DNA from: Deminuibacter soli
GTDB lineage: Bacteria > Bacteroidota > Bacteroidia > Chitinophagales > Chitinophagaceae
Assembly: GCF_003412455.1 (NCBI RefSeq)
Contig: NZ_QTJU01000010.1
Coordinates: 62,001-126,000 of the forward strand
Direction of reading: 5' to 3'
Length of the DNA stretch: 64,000 bases
In this document: piece by piece, positions 34,586 to 43,885 of the stretch
Layout of the letters: each line of letters opens with the position of its first letter
How positions within the stretch are numbered: the first letter of the stretch is position 1
The notes under the pieces: model-generated
Told to the model about the DNA's origin: nothing
Seen by the model: only the letters and a program-made list of their open reading frames with translations
Database searches by the model: none
Made by a program: the position numbers and the translations under genes

Positions 34586-34743
34586 CTGTATTGTTTTTCT
34601 GATGCGCAAAGATAGTCAAAGCGCATGCCAACCCGAAATAACAGTTAAAGCTTTTAACATTTATCCCGTTCATTGGCAATGCATTACTTTATATCAACAA
34701 TGGCCAAAACCCTTTCCCTGCAAGCATTTCCGGTGTTTGCAGC

Positions 34744-34781
34744 AAAAAAACACCGCCGGTAGAAACGGGTTCTCCGGCGGT
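34744..34781 (-). terminator. Terminator after ftsK
   Basis: ACCGCCGG and CCGGCGGT pair, extended by AGAA/TTCT around an ACGGG loop. A run of A at 34744-34750 gives the U-tract on the reverse strand. About 55 bp after the ftsK stop. Confidence 0.85.
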
Positions 34782-34836
34782 AAATGTGATACAATTAACT
34801 TACCTGCAGCATTGCACGGCAGGCGTGTTTATGTTG

Positions 34837-37512
34837 TTACAACAATGTTGCGAGTATTTCTTCCAGGTCGCTGTCGGTTTTAACCATCACTTCGCGTGCC
34901 TTGCTGCCCTGGTTAGGCCCTACAATACCGGCTGCTTCCAGCTGATCCATCAAACGGCCTGCACGGTTATAGCCCAGCTTCATCCTGCGTTGTATTAACG
35001 AGGTACTGCCCATCTGGTTCTGTACAATCAAGCGTGCAGCATCCTCAAACAGCGGGTCGCGGTCGCTGGCATCAAAATCGCCGCGGTCCATTTCCTTTTC
35101 ATCCACATACTCCGGCAGCAGGAAGGCTTGCGGGTAACCGCGCTGGTCGCCGATAAATTCCACCACGCTTTCCACTTCGGGGGTATCAACAAAAGCACAT
35201 TGCAGGCGCGTAATTTCACCATTGTAGCTGATAAGCATATCACCCTTGCCAATGAGCTGCTCTGCACCACCTGCATCGAGAATGGTGCGGCTGTCTATTT
35301 TAGAGGATACCTTAAACGCAATACGCGCAGGGAAGTTGGCTTTGATGGTACCGGTAATAATGTTCACCGATGGACGCTGTGTAGCAATAATCAGGTGAAT
35401 ACCTACCGCACGCGCCAGCTGCGCGAGGCGCGCAATCGGCATTTCCACTTCTTTGCCTGCGGTCATAATCAAATCGGCAAACTCATCTACCACCAGTACA
35501 ATAAACGGCAGGTATTGATGCCCTTTTTGCGGGTTGAGTTTGCGTTTAATGAATTTCTCATTGTACTCTTTGATATTGCGGCAACCGGCTTCTTTCAGCA
35601 GATCGTAACGGTTGTCCATTTCAATACAAAGTGCATTGAGCGTATAGATAACTTTCTTGGTATCGGTAATGATGGATTCTTCTTCACCGGGCAATTTGGC
35701 GAGGAAGTGTTTTTCAATTACACGGTACAGGCTTAACTCTACTTTCTTGGGATCTACCAGTACAAACTTCAGCTGTGAAGGATGTTTTTTGTACAGTAAT
35801 GATACCAGCAGTGTATTAATACCAACTGATTTACCCTGGCCGGTAGCACCCGCCATGAGCAAGTGCGGCATGCTGGCAAGGTCAACAATAAAGTTTTCGT
35901 TATCGATGCGTTTGCCAATAGCCACCGGTAATGAAAACGCCGTGTTTTGGAACTTGTCAGACGCCAGCAGGGTTTTCATGCTTACCACGCTTTTGCGCAC
36001 ATTCGGTACTTCAATACCGATGGTACCTTTACCGGGTATCGGCGCAATGATACGAATGCCAAGTGCTGCAAGGCTTAATGCAATATCATCTTCCAGGTTT
36101 TTGATACGGCTGATGCGCACACCGGGTGCAGGCACAATCTCGTACAGGGTAACCGTAGGACCAACTGTTGCGCTGATGCGCTGGATGGCGATATCGTAGT
36201 TCTTGAGCGTAGAGATGATCTGGTTTTTATTGGCCTCCAGCTCTGCAGGGTCGTGTACAATTTTATCGCTGCCATGTGTTTCCAGCAAATCCAGTGATGG
36301 ATGTTTGTAATCCCGCAGGTCAAGCGTAGGCTCATAGTTGGCCATGGGTTTCACTGCAACAGGTGCTTCCTCTTCGGGTTCTTCTTCAGGCACCTCTTTT
36401 ATTACCAGTTCTGTTGCTGCTGCAATTTCTTCGGGTGTGGGCTTTTTAGAACGCGGTTTGGGTTCCGGCTCAGGCTCCGGTTCTTCGGCTTCTTCCTCTT
36501 CATATTCCTCTCCGGCTTCTTCATCGTATGCTTCTTCTTCAATTGCCTCTTCGTCTACGGGTTCATCATACGCCTCTTCTTCGTATTCCGCTTCTTCGGC
36601 TTCTGCTTCGTTATTGATCTGCAGGGTAAGATGTTCAACAGGTTCAGCAGGCAGTTCTCTTTCCACCACATCAAACTGCGTTAACGGGTCTTGCGCAGCT
36701 ACCGGTTGTGAAGGCGGTATTACTACCACGTTCTTTCCATCTTTCTTCAGTTTATTGGGAACAGCAGGTTTGTTCTCTGCTGCAATGGCTGTGTTTGTTT
36801 CCGTTGGTTCCCCTGCTTCTGCGGGTACAACACCCAGCGGTGCAATTACTGGCCCTGCAGGTTCTGTTGCCTGCTTCACCGGTTTGGGTTTGCGCTCAGG
36901 CAAACGGAAGGTTGGATTGAAGCGCCAGATGACATAAGCAAACACAGAGAAGATAAGCAGGAAGCCGGTACCGGTTTTACCGATCCATTTCTCTACCCAT
37001 GCATCCAGCAGTTCGCCCATGGCACCGCCCCAGGGAAAAGCATTGCCACTGGTAAAAAATGCCAATGCTACACTGAGCACCAGCAAACCAACCAGCAGAT
37101 ATTTGAGGTTTTTGGCCAGACTGAATACCTTACGTCCGAAGAGCAGGTTTACGCCCAGCACAAAAAAGAAAGTACAGAACAGGAAGGAAGACAAACCAAA
37201 TCCCTTGTAAATAAAAATATGTGCCGTATAAGCACCCAGCACCCCCAGCAAGTTGCTTACCCTGATATCGGAAGTGCTGAAGATTTTTGCACCGAATTGA
37301 AACACCTTATCCTGGTCTTCCTGCCAGGTAAACAGGTACGAGCTGAATGCGATAAAAAGAAATACAGCAAAAAGCAAACTAACGGCACCTGCAATTTTGT
37401 AGGTGCGTTCGTCTTTCACAATCTCTTTCACCGTCACCTCCACCTCTTTTTCCGGTTTCAGTTCATCGGGATTAGGGGGAGGCGGCGTTTTCGTTTTTAG
37501 TTTATTTGCCAT
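34837..37512 (-). CDS. ftsK: DNA translocase FtsK
   Basis: 891 residues. N-terminal membrane region with four helices (about 38-215), a proline/acid-rich linker (about 225-400, with long Glu/Asp runs around 305-365), then the RecA-like motor: beta-domain ISRIKNLEDDIALSLAALGI, Walker A GATGQGKSVG, Walker B IVLVVDEFADLI, and sensor IIATQRPSVNIITGTIK. The last ~65 residues (STSLIQRRMKLGYNRAGRLM) are the gamma winged helix that reads KOPS-like sequences. FtsK pumps chromosome termini through the septum and activates XerCD recombination. Confidence 0.95.
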   Translation of the reverse strand: MANKLKTKTPPPPNPDELKPEKEVEVTVKEIVKDERTYKIAGAVSLLFAVFLFIAFSSYLFTWQEDQDKVFQFGAKIFSTSDIRVSNLLGVLGAYTAHIFIYKGFGLSSFLFCTFFFVLGVNLLFGRKVFSLAKNLKYLLVGLLVLSVALAFFTSGNAFPWGGAMGELLDAWVEKWIGKTGTGFLLIFSVFAYVIWRFNPTFRLPERKPKPVKQATEPAGPVIAPLGVVPAEAGEPTETNTAIAAENKPAVPNKLKKDGKNVVVIPPSQPVAAQDPLTQFDVVERELPAEPVEHLTLQINNEAEAEEAEYEEEAYDEPVDEEAIEEEAYDEEAGEEYEEEEAEEPEPEPEPKPRSKKPTPEEIAAATELVIKEVPEEEPEEEAPVAVKPMANYEPTLDLRDYKHPSLDLLETHGSDKIVHDPAELEANKNQIISTLKNYDIAIQRISATVGPTVTLYEIVPAPGVRISRIKNLEDDIALSLAALGIRIIAPIPGKGTIGIEVPNVRKSVVSMKTLLASDKFQNTAFSLPVAIGKRIDNENFIVDLASMPHLLMAGATGQGKSVGINTLLVSLLYKKHPSQLKFVLVDPKKVELSLYRVIEKHFLAKLPGEEESIITDTKKVIYTLNALCIEMDNRYDLLKEAGCRNIKEYNEKFIKRKLNPQKGHQYLPFIVLVVDEFADLIMTAGKEVEMPIARLAQLARAVGIHLIIATQRPSVNIITGTIKANFPARIAFKVSSKIDSRTILDAGGAEQLIGKGDMLISYNGEITRLQCAFVDTPEVESVVEFIGDQRGYPQAFLLPEYVDEKEMDRGDFDASDRDPLFEDAARLIVQNQMGSTSLIQRRMKLGYNRAGRLMDQLEAAGIVGPNQGSKAREVMVKTDSDLEEILATLL

Positions 37513-37528
37513 GTGTTGCGATAACAGG

Positions 37529-37536
37529 CAAATATA
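37529..37536 (-). promoter_or_regulatory. Bacteroidota -7 box for ftsK
   Basis: CAAATATA reads TATATTTG on the reverse strand, 16 bp before the ftsK ATG at 37512, implying a very short leader. A second TTTG lies only 13 bp further upstream, closer than the normal -33 spacing. Confidence 0.4.
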
Positions 37537-37696
37537 ACGGGAAATCCAACAAATTTAGTATTGCTTGTGTAGTAAAACTATCGGCATCAATTTTTCATTT
37601 AATATTGCTGTAATTACAAACGGCGGGCAGGTGTTTGCAGCAGGTATGGCAAGGGCCCTGCCGTTATTATTCTTACATTTATTTCAATTGTTCAGC

Positions 37697-38605
37697 ATGC
37701 TGTTTGGCGTAACCATACTGGGAAATAATTCGGCGATACCGGCTTACGACCGGCACCCCACGGCACAGGTTGTTACCCTGAACGAGCAGTTGTTTTTGCT
37801 GGACTGCGGCGAGGCCACACAAATGCAGTTAAGCCGGTACAAGGTGCGCAGAAGCCGCATTAATTACATTCTTATTTCGCACCTGCATGGCGATCATTAT
37901 TTCGGGTTGATTGGTTTAATTACCAGCATGGGGCTTTTAGGCCGCGAACATCCGCTGCATATTTATGCGCCTGCACCACTTCAGGGTATACTGCAGGCAC
38001 AGCTTGATGTGGCAGCTATTGTGCTGCCCTTTCCGCTGCACTTTCACGCCCTGCAGCAGGAAGGCGTGCTGGTGGCAGAAGATAAATTTTCGATTGAATG
38101 TTTTGCTGTTTACCATCGCATTGAATGCTGGGGCTTTATTATCCGCGAGAACAGGAAACCACGCAAGATCAATAAGGAACAGGCCCTTGCCTACAATATC
38201 CCCGGTTATTTTTATGAACGCCTGAAGAACGGCGATGATTATGAACCCCGCAATGGTGAAACGGTAAAAAACGAATGGGTAACCATCCCGAATACACCGG
38301 GCCGCAGTTATGCCTATTGTGCAGATACGATTTTCAATCCCGAAGTAGCTGCGAAAATAAAAGGCGTTACCATGGCTTATCATGAAGCCACCTATCTCGA
38401 CAACCTTATTGAACGGGCAGCCAACCGCTTTCATTCTACATCCAAACAAGCTGCCACCATTGCCCGGCTGGCCGGCATCAAACAACTGCTCATTGGCCAT
38501 TTCAGCAGCAAATACGAAGCCCTGGAACCTTTCCTTACCGAGGCCCAAAGCATCTTTCCCAATACCCAGCTGGCCCTTGAAGGGGTGAGTTACCGGATCT
38601 TGTAG
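37697..38605 (+). CDS. rnz: Ribonuclease Z
   Basis: 302 residues from the ATG at 37697 (MLFGVTILGNNSAIPA), the position that fits the family; longer in-frame starts add a hydrophobic non-family stretch. Metallo-beta-lactamase fold with the zinc motif HLHGDH at about 62-67, then GLLGREHPLHIYAP, the RNase Z exosite arm (roughly 150-195), ADTIF near 216 and HFSSKY near 268. Cleaves the 3' trailer of tRNA precursors. Divergent from ftsK; convergent with the peptidase gene. Confidence 0.93.
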   Translation: MLFGVTILGNNSAIPAYDRHPTAQVVTLNEQLFLLDCGEATQMQLSRYKVRRSRINYILISHLHGDHYFGLIGLITSMGLLGREHPLHIYAPAPLQGILQAQLDVAAIVLPFPLHFHALQQEGVLVAEDKFSIECFAVYHRIECWGFIIRENRKPRKINKEQALAYNIPGYFYERLKNGDDYEPRNGETVKNEWVTIPNTPGRSYAYCADTIFNPEVAAKIKGVTMAYHEATYLDNLIERAANRFHSTSKQAATIARLAGIKQLLIGHFSSKYEALEPFLTEAQSIFPNTQLALEGVSYRIL

Positions 38606-38651
38606 GATGGTTCGATGGCTTGATGGTTTTATTGTTCTGTGGTTTGAAAAT

Positions 38652-38732
38652 TTCGCTACGATCATCCCGACTGTCGACTGTCGATTCTCGATGCCTTTTT
38701 CACTCACGACTGACGATCGGACTTGCTAAGAT
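38652..38732 (-). repeat. 3' element box A units after the M28 peptidase
   Basis: In peptidase sense, starts 7 nt after the stop: ATCTTAGCAAGTCC with CGTCAGTCGTGAGTGA, then AATCGACAGTCGACAGTC and GATCGTAGCGA. Sense to the peptidase, antisense to rnz, whose stop is 47 bp away. Confidence 0.7.
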
Positions 38733-38739
38733 TCATCAT

Positions 38740-39897
38740 TCACTGTGCCAGGCGCTTTACAAACTCCTTCAGCAATCCTGAAAGACCATTGATATGATCC
38801 AGTGGCAAGGTAGCGCCGCGATCAAACACATCATGATAAGCTTTGATGCCTCCCATCGTATACAGGAAAAAGGCAGGCACGCCCTGTTCTGAAAACCAGT
38901 AATGATCACTATTCGCAGCCTTGCCCCTTGCTTTTATACCGGGCAGGTAACCGGCTTTATTGTTGATGGCCTGCAGCTGTGCAAACGCAGCCGGGTATTC
39001 GGTTGCATTCACCACTGTAATGCCTTCTGTGCCTGTTCCCTCCAGGTCGAGGTTGAGCAGGAAACGGATTTGTTTTAAGGGCACCAGCGGGTGTTCACTG
39101 AAGTATTTGGAGCCTACCAAACCTGCCTCCTCCCCTGCGAAACAAATAAACCCGATGCTGCAGTGTTGCGGATGCTGCGCATAATAACGCGCCAGCGTAA
39201 GCAGCAGGGAGATGCCGCTGGCGTTATCATTGGCACCCGGGAAATAGGTATCCTTACCCATACCGCCGAGATGATCGTAATGGGCGGTAATAAAAATAAC
39301 GGAATCGGGATACAGGGTACCCTTTACTACACCGGCTATGTTAGCTGTAGCAAAGGAATGCACCATTTTGTTGTCAATATCAGCGGTAATGGTCTGCGGT
39401 GTTTCGGGGAACCTTTTTTTATCCAGCTGGATAAGGGTAAAATCGGCCTGCTCCTGTTCTGCACTCCAGGTGAGTTTGTCTTCTTTCATCACCATAATGC
39501 GGTGTGCAGGGTTTACAAACTGGTTGGTATCTGCAGGCACCAGGCTGCCATTGCCCTTTACGCCCCTGCTTTGCGGCGCTACAATATAATCCACACCGGG
39601 CTGCAGTTTTTTGCCATTGATGCTTACCTCCATAGCGCCGGGAAAAGTGTTTACCGGGTAGCTGAAGGGCTGCGTAAATGCTTTGCCGTTTAATGGCTGC
39701 AATTGCATGTTGCGGAATTGCTGCTCCAGGTAAGCGGCTGCTTTCTGCATACCATTATTGGTATAACCGCGCCCCCAGAAATAGGTGCCGGTGAGCGTAT
39801 CAACTACGCTGCGCGCAAAAGCACTGTCTGTTTGTGACAGCACCGGTTTGCAGCAACAGGCAGCAGGCAAAAGTAAAAGCAGGAACTTTCTAAACAT
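38740..39897 (-). CDS. Secreted M28 family metallopeptidase
   Basis: 385 residues from the ATG at 39897 (MFRKFLLLLLPAACCC); longer starts run into the upstream gene. Signal peptide ends near VLS. Zinc ligands of family M28 can be placed: His in TAHYDHLGG, Asp in GANDNASG, Glu pair in FAGEEAGLVGS, Asp in LDLEGTG and His in NSDHYWF. Two-zinc aminopeptidase acting outside the cytoplasm. Middle gene block of three secreted hydrolases read in the same direction (esterase upstream by 28 bp). Confidence 0.88.
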   Translation of the reverse strand: MFRKFLLLLLPAACCCKPVLSQTDSAFARSVVDTLTGTYFWGRGYTNNGMQKAAAYLEQQFRNMQLQPLNGKAFTQPFSYPVNTFPGAMEVSINGKKLQPGVDYIVAPQSRGVKGNGSLVPADTNQFVNPAHRIMVMKEDKLTWSAEQEQADFTLIQLDKKRFPETPQTITADIDNKMVHSFATANIAGVVKGTLYPDSVIFITAHYDHLGGMGKDTYFPGANDNASGISLLLTLARYYAQHPQHCSIGFICFAGEEAGLVGSKYFSEHPLVPLKQIRFLLNLDLEGTGTEGITVVNATEYPAAFAQLQAINNKAGYLPGIKARGKAANSDHYWFSEQGVPAFFLYTMGGIKAYHDVFDRGATLPLDHINGLSGLLKEFVKRLAQ

Positions 39898-39925
39898 TGT
39901 GTATGGGATTTGTACCGCCATCATT

Positions 39926-41062
39926 TTACTGTACCAGCCAGCGATAGAATGCAGGAAACTCTTTGCGCCATGCCGCTTCATTGTGTTCACCCAGCGGGTA
40001 AAAGCTGCGTCGTGTGTCGTAGCGGTTTTTCTTTTGAATAACATCCATCAGCCTGTCCATGGCAGATACAGAGGCATTGCCTTCCTTACCGCCGGTGTAG
40101 AAATAAAAACGCGGCATAGATGTCCAGTTGGTTTGCTGTGCATCTGCACCCAGGCCAACGGCAGTATCCAATGCCGGCGACAATATACCGGCCACACCAA
40201 ACACATCAGGGTATTTCATTACTGCATACAGACTGATTACACCGCCCATGCTGCTGCCGGCCACCCAGGTATGTGCAGGATCTTTTACGGTGCGGTAATG
40301 CATGTCTACAAAGGGTTTCAGGGTTCTGGCCAAAAACTCTGCATATTGTTTGCCTTCACCTTTGCCATATTGCGCATTGTCGTAAGGGTTGTATTCGTTG
40401 ATGCGTTTTTCAGCACCACCGGCTATGCCTACCACAATACATTCTTTGCCGGTTATTTTCTGCAACGAATCCAGGCACTCATCTACCCCCCATTCGCCGT
40501 TTGCAGCGGTTTGTTCATTAAACAGGTTTTCACCATCCTGCATGTACAATACGGGGTATGATTTGCCTTTGGTTACATTATATGATTTGGGCAGGTACAC
40601 CCATATACGCCTGGTACGGTTCAGTTGCGGTATGGCAAATGCAGAATCAAGCCAATGCACCTGTGCGGTTGCGGTAAAGGGTTTGGGCTTATCGGGATAA
40701 TCATCTTTCCAGCCGGGTATCTGCACATCAACCGATACATCAGCACCGGCCACTTCCACCACGCGGTTGTCGATGTCTTCTCCTTTTGCCGTGGTTTCTA
40801 CTTTATCCAGTCCGCCGCGGGTGAATTTAAATTCATACTTGCCGGGCTGCATGTCTTTCAGCACAATTACGCGTCTCGTAGGACCAAAGGGCTTCAGTTT
40901 ATACTTGGTATCATCGGGTGTCCAGTTGTTGAAACTGCCGGTAACATAAATATCATCCTGTTTTTTGGTGGCGATGGAGTTCACCACAAAGCGAATGGAA
41001 AACTGTGCCCAAACAGGTGCACAGGCACTGCATAAGAACAAGACTGCAAGTATCTTTTTCAT
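39926..41062 (-). CDS. Secreted esterase with N-terminal glycogen-binding-like (CBM48/E-set) domain
   Basis: 378 residues from the ATG at 41062 (MKKILAVLFLCSACAPVWAQ), with signal peptide cut after VWA. Residues about 22-120 form an Ig-like E-set domain (DDIYVTGSFNNWTPDD, MQPGKYEFKFTRGG). The alpha/beta-hydrolase domain follows: YPVLYMQDGENLF near 178, nucleophile elbow GSSMGG near 264, and the C-terminal His in PLGEHNEAAW. Resembles enterochelin esterase-like and feruloyl-esterase-like enzymes; the substrate is unknown. Followed by the M28 peptidase 28 bp downstream. Confidence 0.85.
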   Translation of the reverse strand: MKKILAVLFLCSACAPVWAQFSIRFVVNSIATKKQDDIYVTGSFNNWTPDDTKYKLKPFGPTRRVIVLKDMQPGKYEFKFTRGGLDKVETTAKGEDIDNRVVEVAGADVSVDVQIPGWKDDYPDKPKPFTATAQVHWLDSAFAIPQLNRTRRIWVYLPKSYNVTKGKSYPVLYMQDGENLFNEQTAANGEWGVDECLDSLQKITGKECIVVGIAGGAEKRINEYNPYDNAQYGKGEGKQYAEFLARTLKPFVDMHYRTVKDPAHTWVAGSSMGGVISLYAVMKYPDVFGVAGILSPALDTAVGLGADAQQTNWTSMPRFYFYTGGKEGNASVSAMDRLMDVIQKKNRYDTRRSFYPLGEHNEAAWRKEFPAFYRWLVQ

Positions 41063-41141
41063 GGATTGAAAATAGGTCAAAAAAACCATACCCTGTATGG
41101 AGTATGGTTCACAAATCATATTGCATGGTATCAGCGCCAGG

Positions 41142-42032
41142 CTACTGGTAGCTGCCAAACAGCTTTACCAGCCTGTCGGGATAGTCAGATATAATACCAT
41201 CCACACCCAACGCGCTCATGGCTTTCATATCGGCTTCTTCATTCACTGTCCAGGGCAATACCTTTACCTTGCTGTCGTGTGCCTGTTTTACCAGTGTTGC
41301 ATCTACCAGTTTATAGGCCGGACTATAAATCACCGGTGTAAAACCCAGCCGGGTAATATTGGCTTCAAAACCATCCTTGTTTTCTACCAGCAATGCAGTA
41401 ACCACACCGGGATCGGTCTTATGCAGCACCTGCAATGTTCTGGGGTCGAACGATTGTATGGTTACCCTTGGTGTAATGCCTTTTTGTTTGATCACCTGCA
41501 TCAGCAGCTGTACAAACACATCGGGTGCAGGATGATAAACACCATCACCTGCGGGCTGGCTTTTGGTTTCAATGTTATAATACACCGGCTTCAAATGATG
41601 CAGGCGCACATAGGCTTCTACTGAATCGATCAGCGCGGCCAGCGTAGGTTTATAGGTAGCCAGTTTTTGCTGCTGCGGAAACTGCGGGTAAAACAAAGTA
41701 CCTTCTGTAAAACGGCGGATACTGTCGTACGGCATTTTGTACAGCGCGTATTGTTTTTCTTCTGTTTTTTCAATATGCGAACCATCGGGTTTCAGCATAA
41801 TAACACCATTCATGTACGGATCGTGTGATACCACTACCTGGTTATCGGCACTGATACCGCAATCCAGTTCCAGCGTGCGCACACCCAGGTCAACAGCGTG
41901 TAACATGGCAGGGATGGTGTTTTCAGGCATTAGTCCGCGCCCGCCGCGATGCCCCTGTACATCAAGTGCGGGTTGTGCCATGGCAGCCGTGCTGCATACC
42001 AGTGAAAAAGCAAAGAGTGTTTGTTTAATCAT
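41142..42032 (-). CDS. Secreted glycerophosphodiester phosphodiesterase
   Basis: 296 residues. Signal peptide (1-19, cut after AMA). GDPD TIM-barrel landmarks: GHRGGRGLMPENT at about 28-40 (His, Arg and Glu), ELDCGISADNQVVVSHDP around 56-73 (Glu, Asp, His), and the C-terminal WTVNEEADM and GVDGIISDYPD. Hydrolyses glycerophosphodiesters to glycerol-3-phosphate and alcohol, probably in the periplasm. Upstream of the esterase by 79 bp, so the three hydrolase genes may be one operon. Confidence 0.9.
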   Translation of the reverse strand: MIKQTLFAFSLVCSTAAMAQPALDVQGHRGGRGLMPENTIPAMLHAVDLGVRTLELDCGISADNQVVVSHDPYMNGVIMLKPDGSHIEKTEEKQYALYKMPYDSIRRFTEGTLFYPQFPQQQKLATYKPTLAALIDSVEAYVRLHHLKPVYYNIETKSQPAGDGVYHPAPDVFVQLLMQVIKQKGITPRVTIQSFDPRTLQVLHKTDPGVVTALLVENKDGFEANITRLGFTPVIYSPAYKLVDATLVKQAHDSKVKVLPWTVNEEADMKAMSALGVDGIISDYPDRLVKLFGSYQ

Positions 42033-42055
42033 ACTGCAAATTATTAAAATACGGC

Positions 42056-42082
42056 AGGCGGCCTTGCGGCCGCCTTTATTTT
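42056..42082 (+). terminator. GC-rich hairpin with T-tract facing away from gdpd
   Basis: AGGCGGCC and GGCCGCCT pair round TTGC, followed on the plus strand by TTATTTTT. No plus-strand gene ends here; it lies in the leader of the reverse-strand gdpd gene. It may stop transcription coming from the left on the plus strand or act as a leader hairpin. Confidence 0.45.
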
Positions 42083-42313
42083 TCCGTGTTACTTGTCCAG
42101 GAGCGTTAGGGTTGTATAAATAATCTTGGATAGACTGTGTTGCCGGTTAACAGGATGTACTCTTTTGTTAACGGCACTAAATTGCAGTAATTGTTTGATA
42201 AATGAAGCGGCACGCATATTATGTGAATGTTATGTATGGAAGTGAGCCGCTTCGCGGCATGTATAGAGATGCAGCCTTTAGCTGTTAGCAATTAGCAGTT
42301 AGCTGCCATAAAT

Positions 42314-42339
42314 AAAAAAAGAGCATCACGCTCTTTTTT
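42314..42339. terminator. Hairpin with A and T runs, copy 1
   Basis: GAGC-ATCAC-GCTC flanked by seven A and six T, a bidirectional terminator form, inside duplication copy 1. Confidence 0.6.
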
Positions 42340-42567
42340 CAGCTGCAAGCTTCAAGCTGATAGCTACTAGTTTGTTTAGCGCTACCTCCTGCGGCAGAAG
42401 TAGCACTATTAAAATTCGCTAAGATAGTCTCGACGTGTCGATGTCTCGATTCTCGATCTGGCACTCGCTAAGATAGTCTCGACTGTCGATGTCTCGATTC
42501 TCGAAATTCGTACTCGCTAAGGATGCAGCCTTTAGCTGTTAGCAATTAGCAGTTAGCTGCCATAAAT

Positions 42568-42594
42568 AAAAAAAGAGCATCACGCTCTTTTTTT
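42568..42594. terminator. Hairpin with A and T runs, copy 2
   Basis: Same as the copy at 42314 with one extra T; in duplication copy 2. Confidence 0.6.
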
Positions 42595-42668
42595 CAGCTG
42601 CAAGCTTCAAGCTGATAGCTACTAGTTTGTTTAGCGCTACCTCCTGCGGCGGAAGTAGCACTATTAAA

Positions 42669-42795
42669 ATTCGCTAAGATAGTCTCGACGTGTCGATATC
42701 TCGATTCTCGATCTGGCACTCGCTAAGATAGTCTCGACTGTCGATGTCTCGATTCTCGGAATTGATACTCGCTAAGATCACCCACGACTGACGAT
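42669..42795 (-). repeat. 3' element box A units directly after dapA
   Basis: In dapA sense, starts about 5 nt after the stop: AATCGTCAGTCGTGGGTGA with TCTTAGCGAGTATC, then GAATCGAGACATCGACAGTC with GAGACTATCTTAGCGAGTG, then a third unit ending ATCTTAGCGAATT. Three tandem units before box B. Confidence 0.8.
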
Positions 42796-42800
42796 TTCTC

Positions 42801-43685
42801 TTACAACTTCTCCAGGCTCTTGCCTATTTTGTCGTAGAGCGCATCGCTTACCGGCGTTACGGGCAAACGAAGCTTGTTTTGCAGCAGGCCCTGGTGTGCC
42901 ATATAGGCTTTAACACCGGCGGGATTGTTTTCTGCAAACAACAGGTCGTATACGTTTAAGAGTTTTTTGTTGATGGCATTGGCAGCATTGAAATCATTTT
43001 TCAGGCTCAGGCGTACGAGTTCTGAATACTGTTTGGGCAGTGTGTTGGCAATTACGCTGATTACACCATCCATACCGCAGGCAATCTGGGGTACACCGAG
43101 TGAATCGTCACCGCTTACCACCAGGAAGTCTTCCGGTGCATCGCGCAGTATCTGCATAGCCTGCATCATATCGCCGCTTGCTTCTTTAATACCGGCAATA
43201 TTGGGCACATCTTTAGCGAGGCGAACAGTAGTATCCGCAGTCATATTACGGCCTGTACGGCCCGGTACATTGTACAGCAATACAGGCTTGGGCGATACAG
43301 CTGCCAGTGCTTTGTAATGCTGGTAAATACCCTCCTGCGAAGGTTTGCTGTAATATGGGGCAGCGCTTAATACAGCGATGGCCTTATCAAGCGGATAGGT
43401 TTGCAGGTCGCTGATAATTTCAGCAGTATTGTTGCCGCCTATGCCTACCACCACAGGAACGCGGTTGTTTACTTTATCGTAGGTATAGAGAACGATCTTT
43501 ATTTTTTCTTCTTTGTTCAGCGTTGGTGTTTCACCGGTAGTGCCCAGTGTAACTACGTATTCCACACCGCCATCAATTACATGATCAATTACTTTTCCCA
43601 GCGCATCATAATCTACCTGGAAATCGTTGGTAAAAGGTGTCACCAGTGCCACACCGGTACCTTTCAGTTGTTGACGCAAAGACAT
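42801..43685 (-). CDS. dapA: 4-hydroxy-tetrahydrodipicolinate synthase
   Basis: 294 residues, the normal length. Class I aldolase of the DHDPS family: GTTGETPTLNKEE at about 48-60, catalytic Tyr in LLYNVPGRTG (about 137), Schiff-base Lys in GIKEASGDM (about 165), and VSGDDSLGVP near 188. Condenses pyruvate and aspartate semialdehyde in lysine and diaminopimelate synthesis. The next gene upstream on the strand is accA, 200 bp away, with a CCCGG-CATTCA-CCGGG hairpin at about 43762-43777 between them. Followed by the box A repeats. Confidence 0.95.
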   Translation of the reverse strand: MSLRQQLKGTGVALVTPFTNDFQVDYDALGKVIDHVIDGGVEYVVTLGTTGETPTLNKEEKIKIVLYTYDKVNNRVPVVVGIGGNNTAEIISDLQTYPLDKAIAVLSAAPYYSKPSQEGIYQHYKALAAVSPKPVLLYNVPGRTGRNMTADTTVRLAKDVPNIAGIKEASGDMMQAMQILRDAPEDFLVVSGDDSLGVPQIACGMDGVISVIANTLPKQYSELVRLSLKNDFNAANAINKKLLNVYDLLFAENNPAGVKAYMAHQGLLQNKLRLPVTPVSDALYDKIGKSLEKL

Positions 43686-43804
43686 ATTTTGGTTATAATG
43701 CAGAAGCCGGTTTCAGTTGACAAGGCAACTGTGTTGCCGGCAGCTATGTTAATGAATTAATCCCGGCATTCACCGGGGTTCAATTGCTCCATAGGTTAAT
43801 GGTT

Positions 43805-43880
43805 TCAGACAGACCCATCTGTTCAGATTGAACAATTGAGCTTTTGAACGTCTTGAACTTTTGAACTATTGAACTTTGAT
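43805..43880. repeat. Low-complexity GTTCAA words after accA
   Basis: Several TTGAAC/GTTCAA words in a row (for example TTGAACAATTGAG and TTTTGAACTATTGAAC), the same vocabulary as the 84-bp minisatellite at 54248 and the tail after the FAS1 gene. Confidence 0.6.
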
Positions 43881-43885
43881 ACGGT

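Larger units (their letters stand above)
42268..42776. repeat. Tandem direct duplication, two copies of 254/255 bp
   Basis: Copy 1 is 42268-42521 and copy 2 is 42522-42776, differing by one extra T in a T-run and a few substitutions. Each has, in order on the plus strand, TTAGC-type words, a hairpin GAGC-ATCAC-GCTC with A and T runs, box C and box B words, and two box A units (TTCGCTAAGATAGTCTCGAC and ACTCGCTAAGATAGTCTCGA). In the sense of dapA this is the composite 3' element, duplicated. Confidence 0.9.
42033..42800. other. Gene-free region with repeats between dapA and gdpd
   Basis: About 770 bp. It contains the hairpin at 42056, the 254-bp direct duplication 42268-42776 with terminators inside, and the composite 3' elements that follow dapA. 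A 61-codon reverse frame at 42106-42291 is not protein-like. Confidence 0.7.

Noticed and set aside
36338-36937. Ser-rich forward ORF of 199 codons
   Set aside because: It is the complement of the acidic linker of ftsK; the low-complexity composition is explained by the Glu/Asp codons on the other strand.
42106-42291. Reverse ORF of 61 codons in the dapA-gdpd spacer
   Set aside because: Lies partly in repeat sequence, lacks protein-like composition and has no promoter box.
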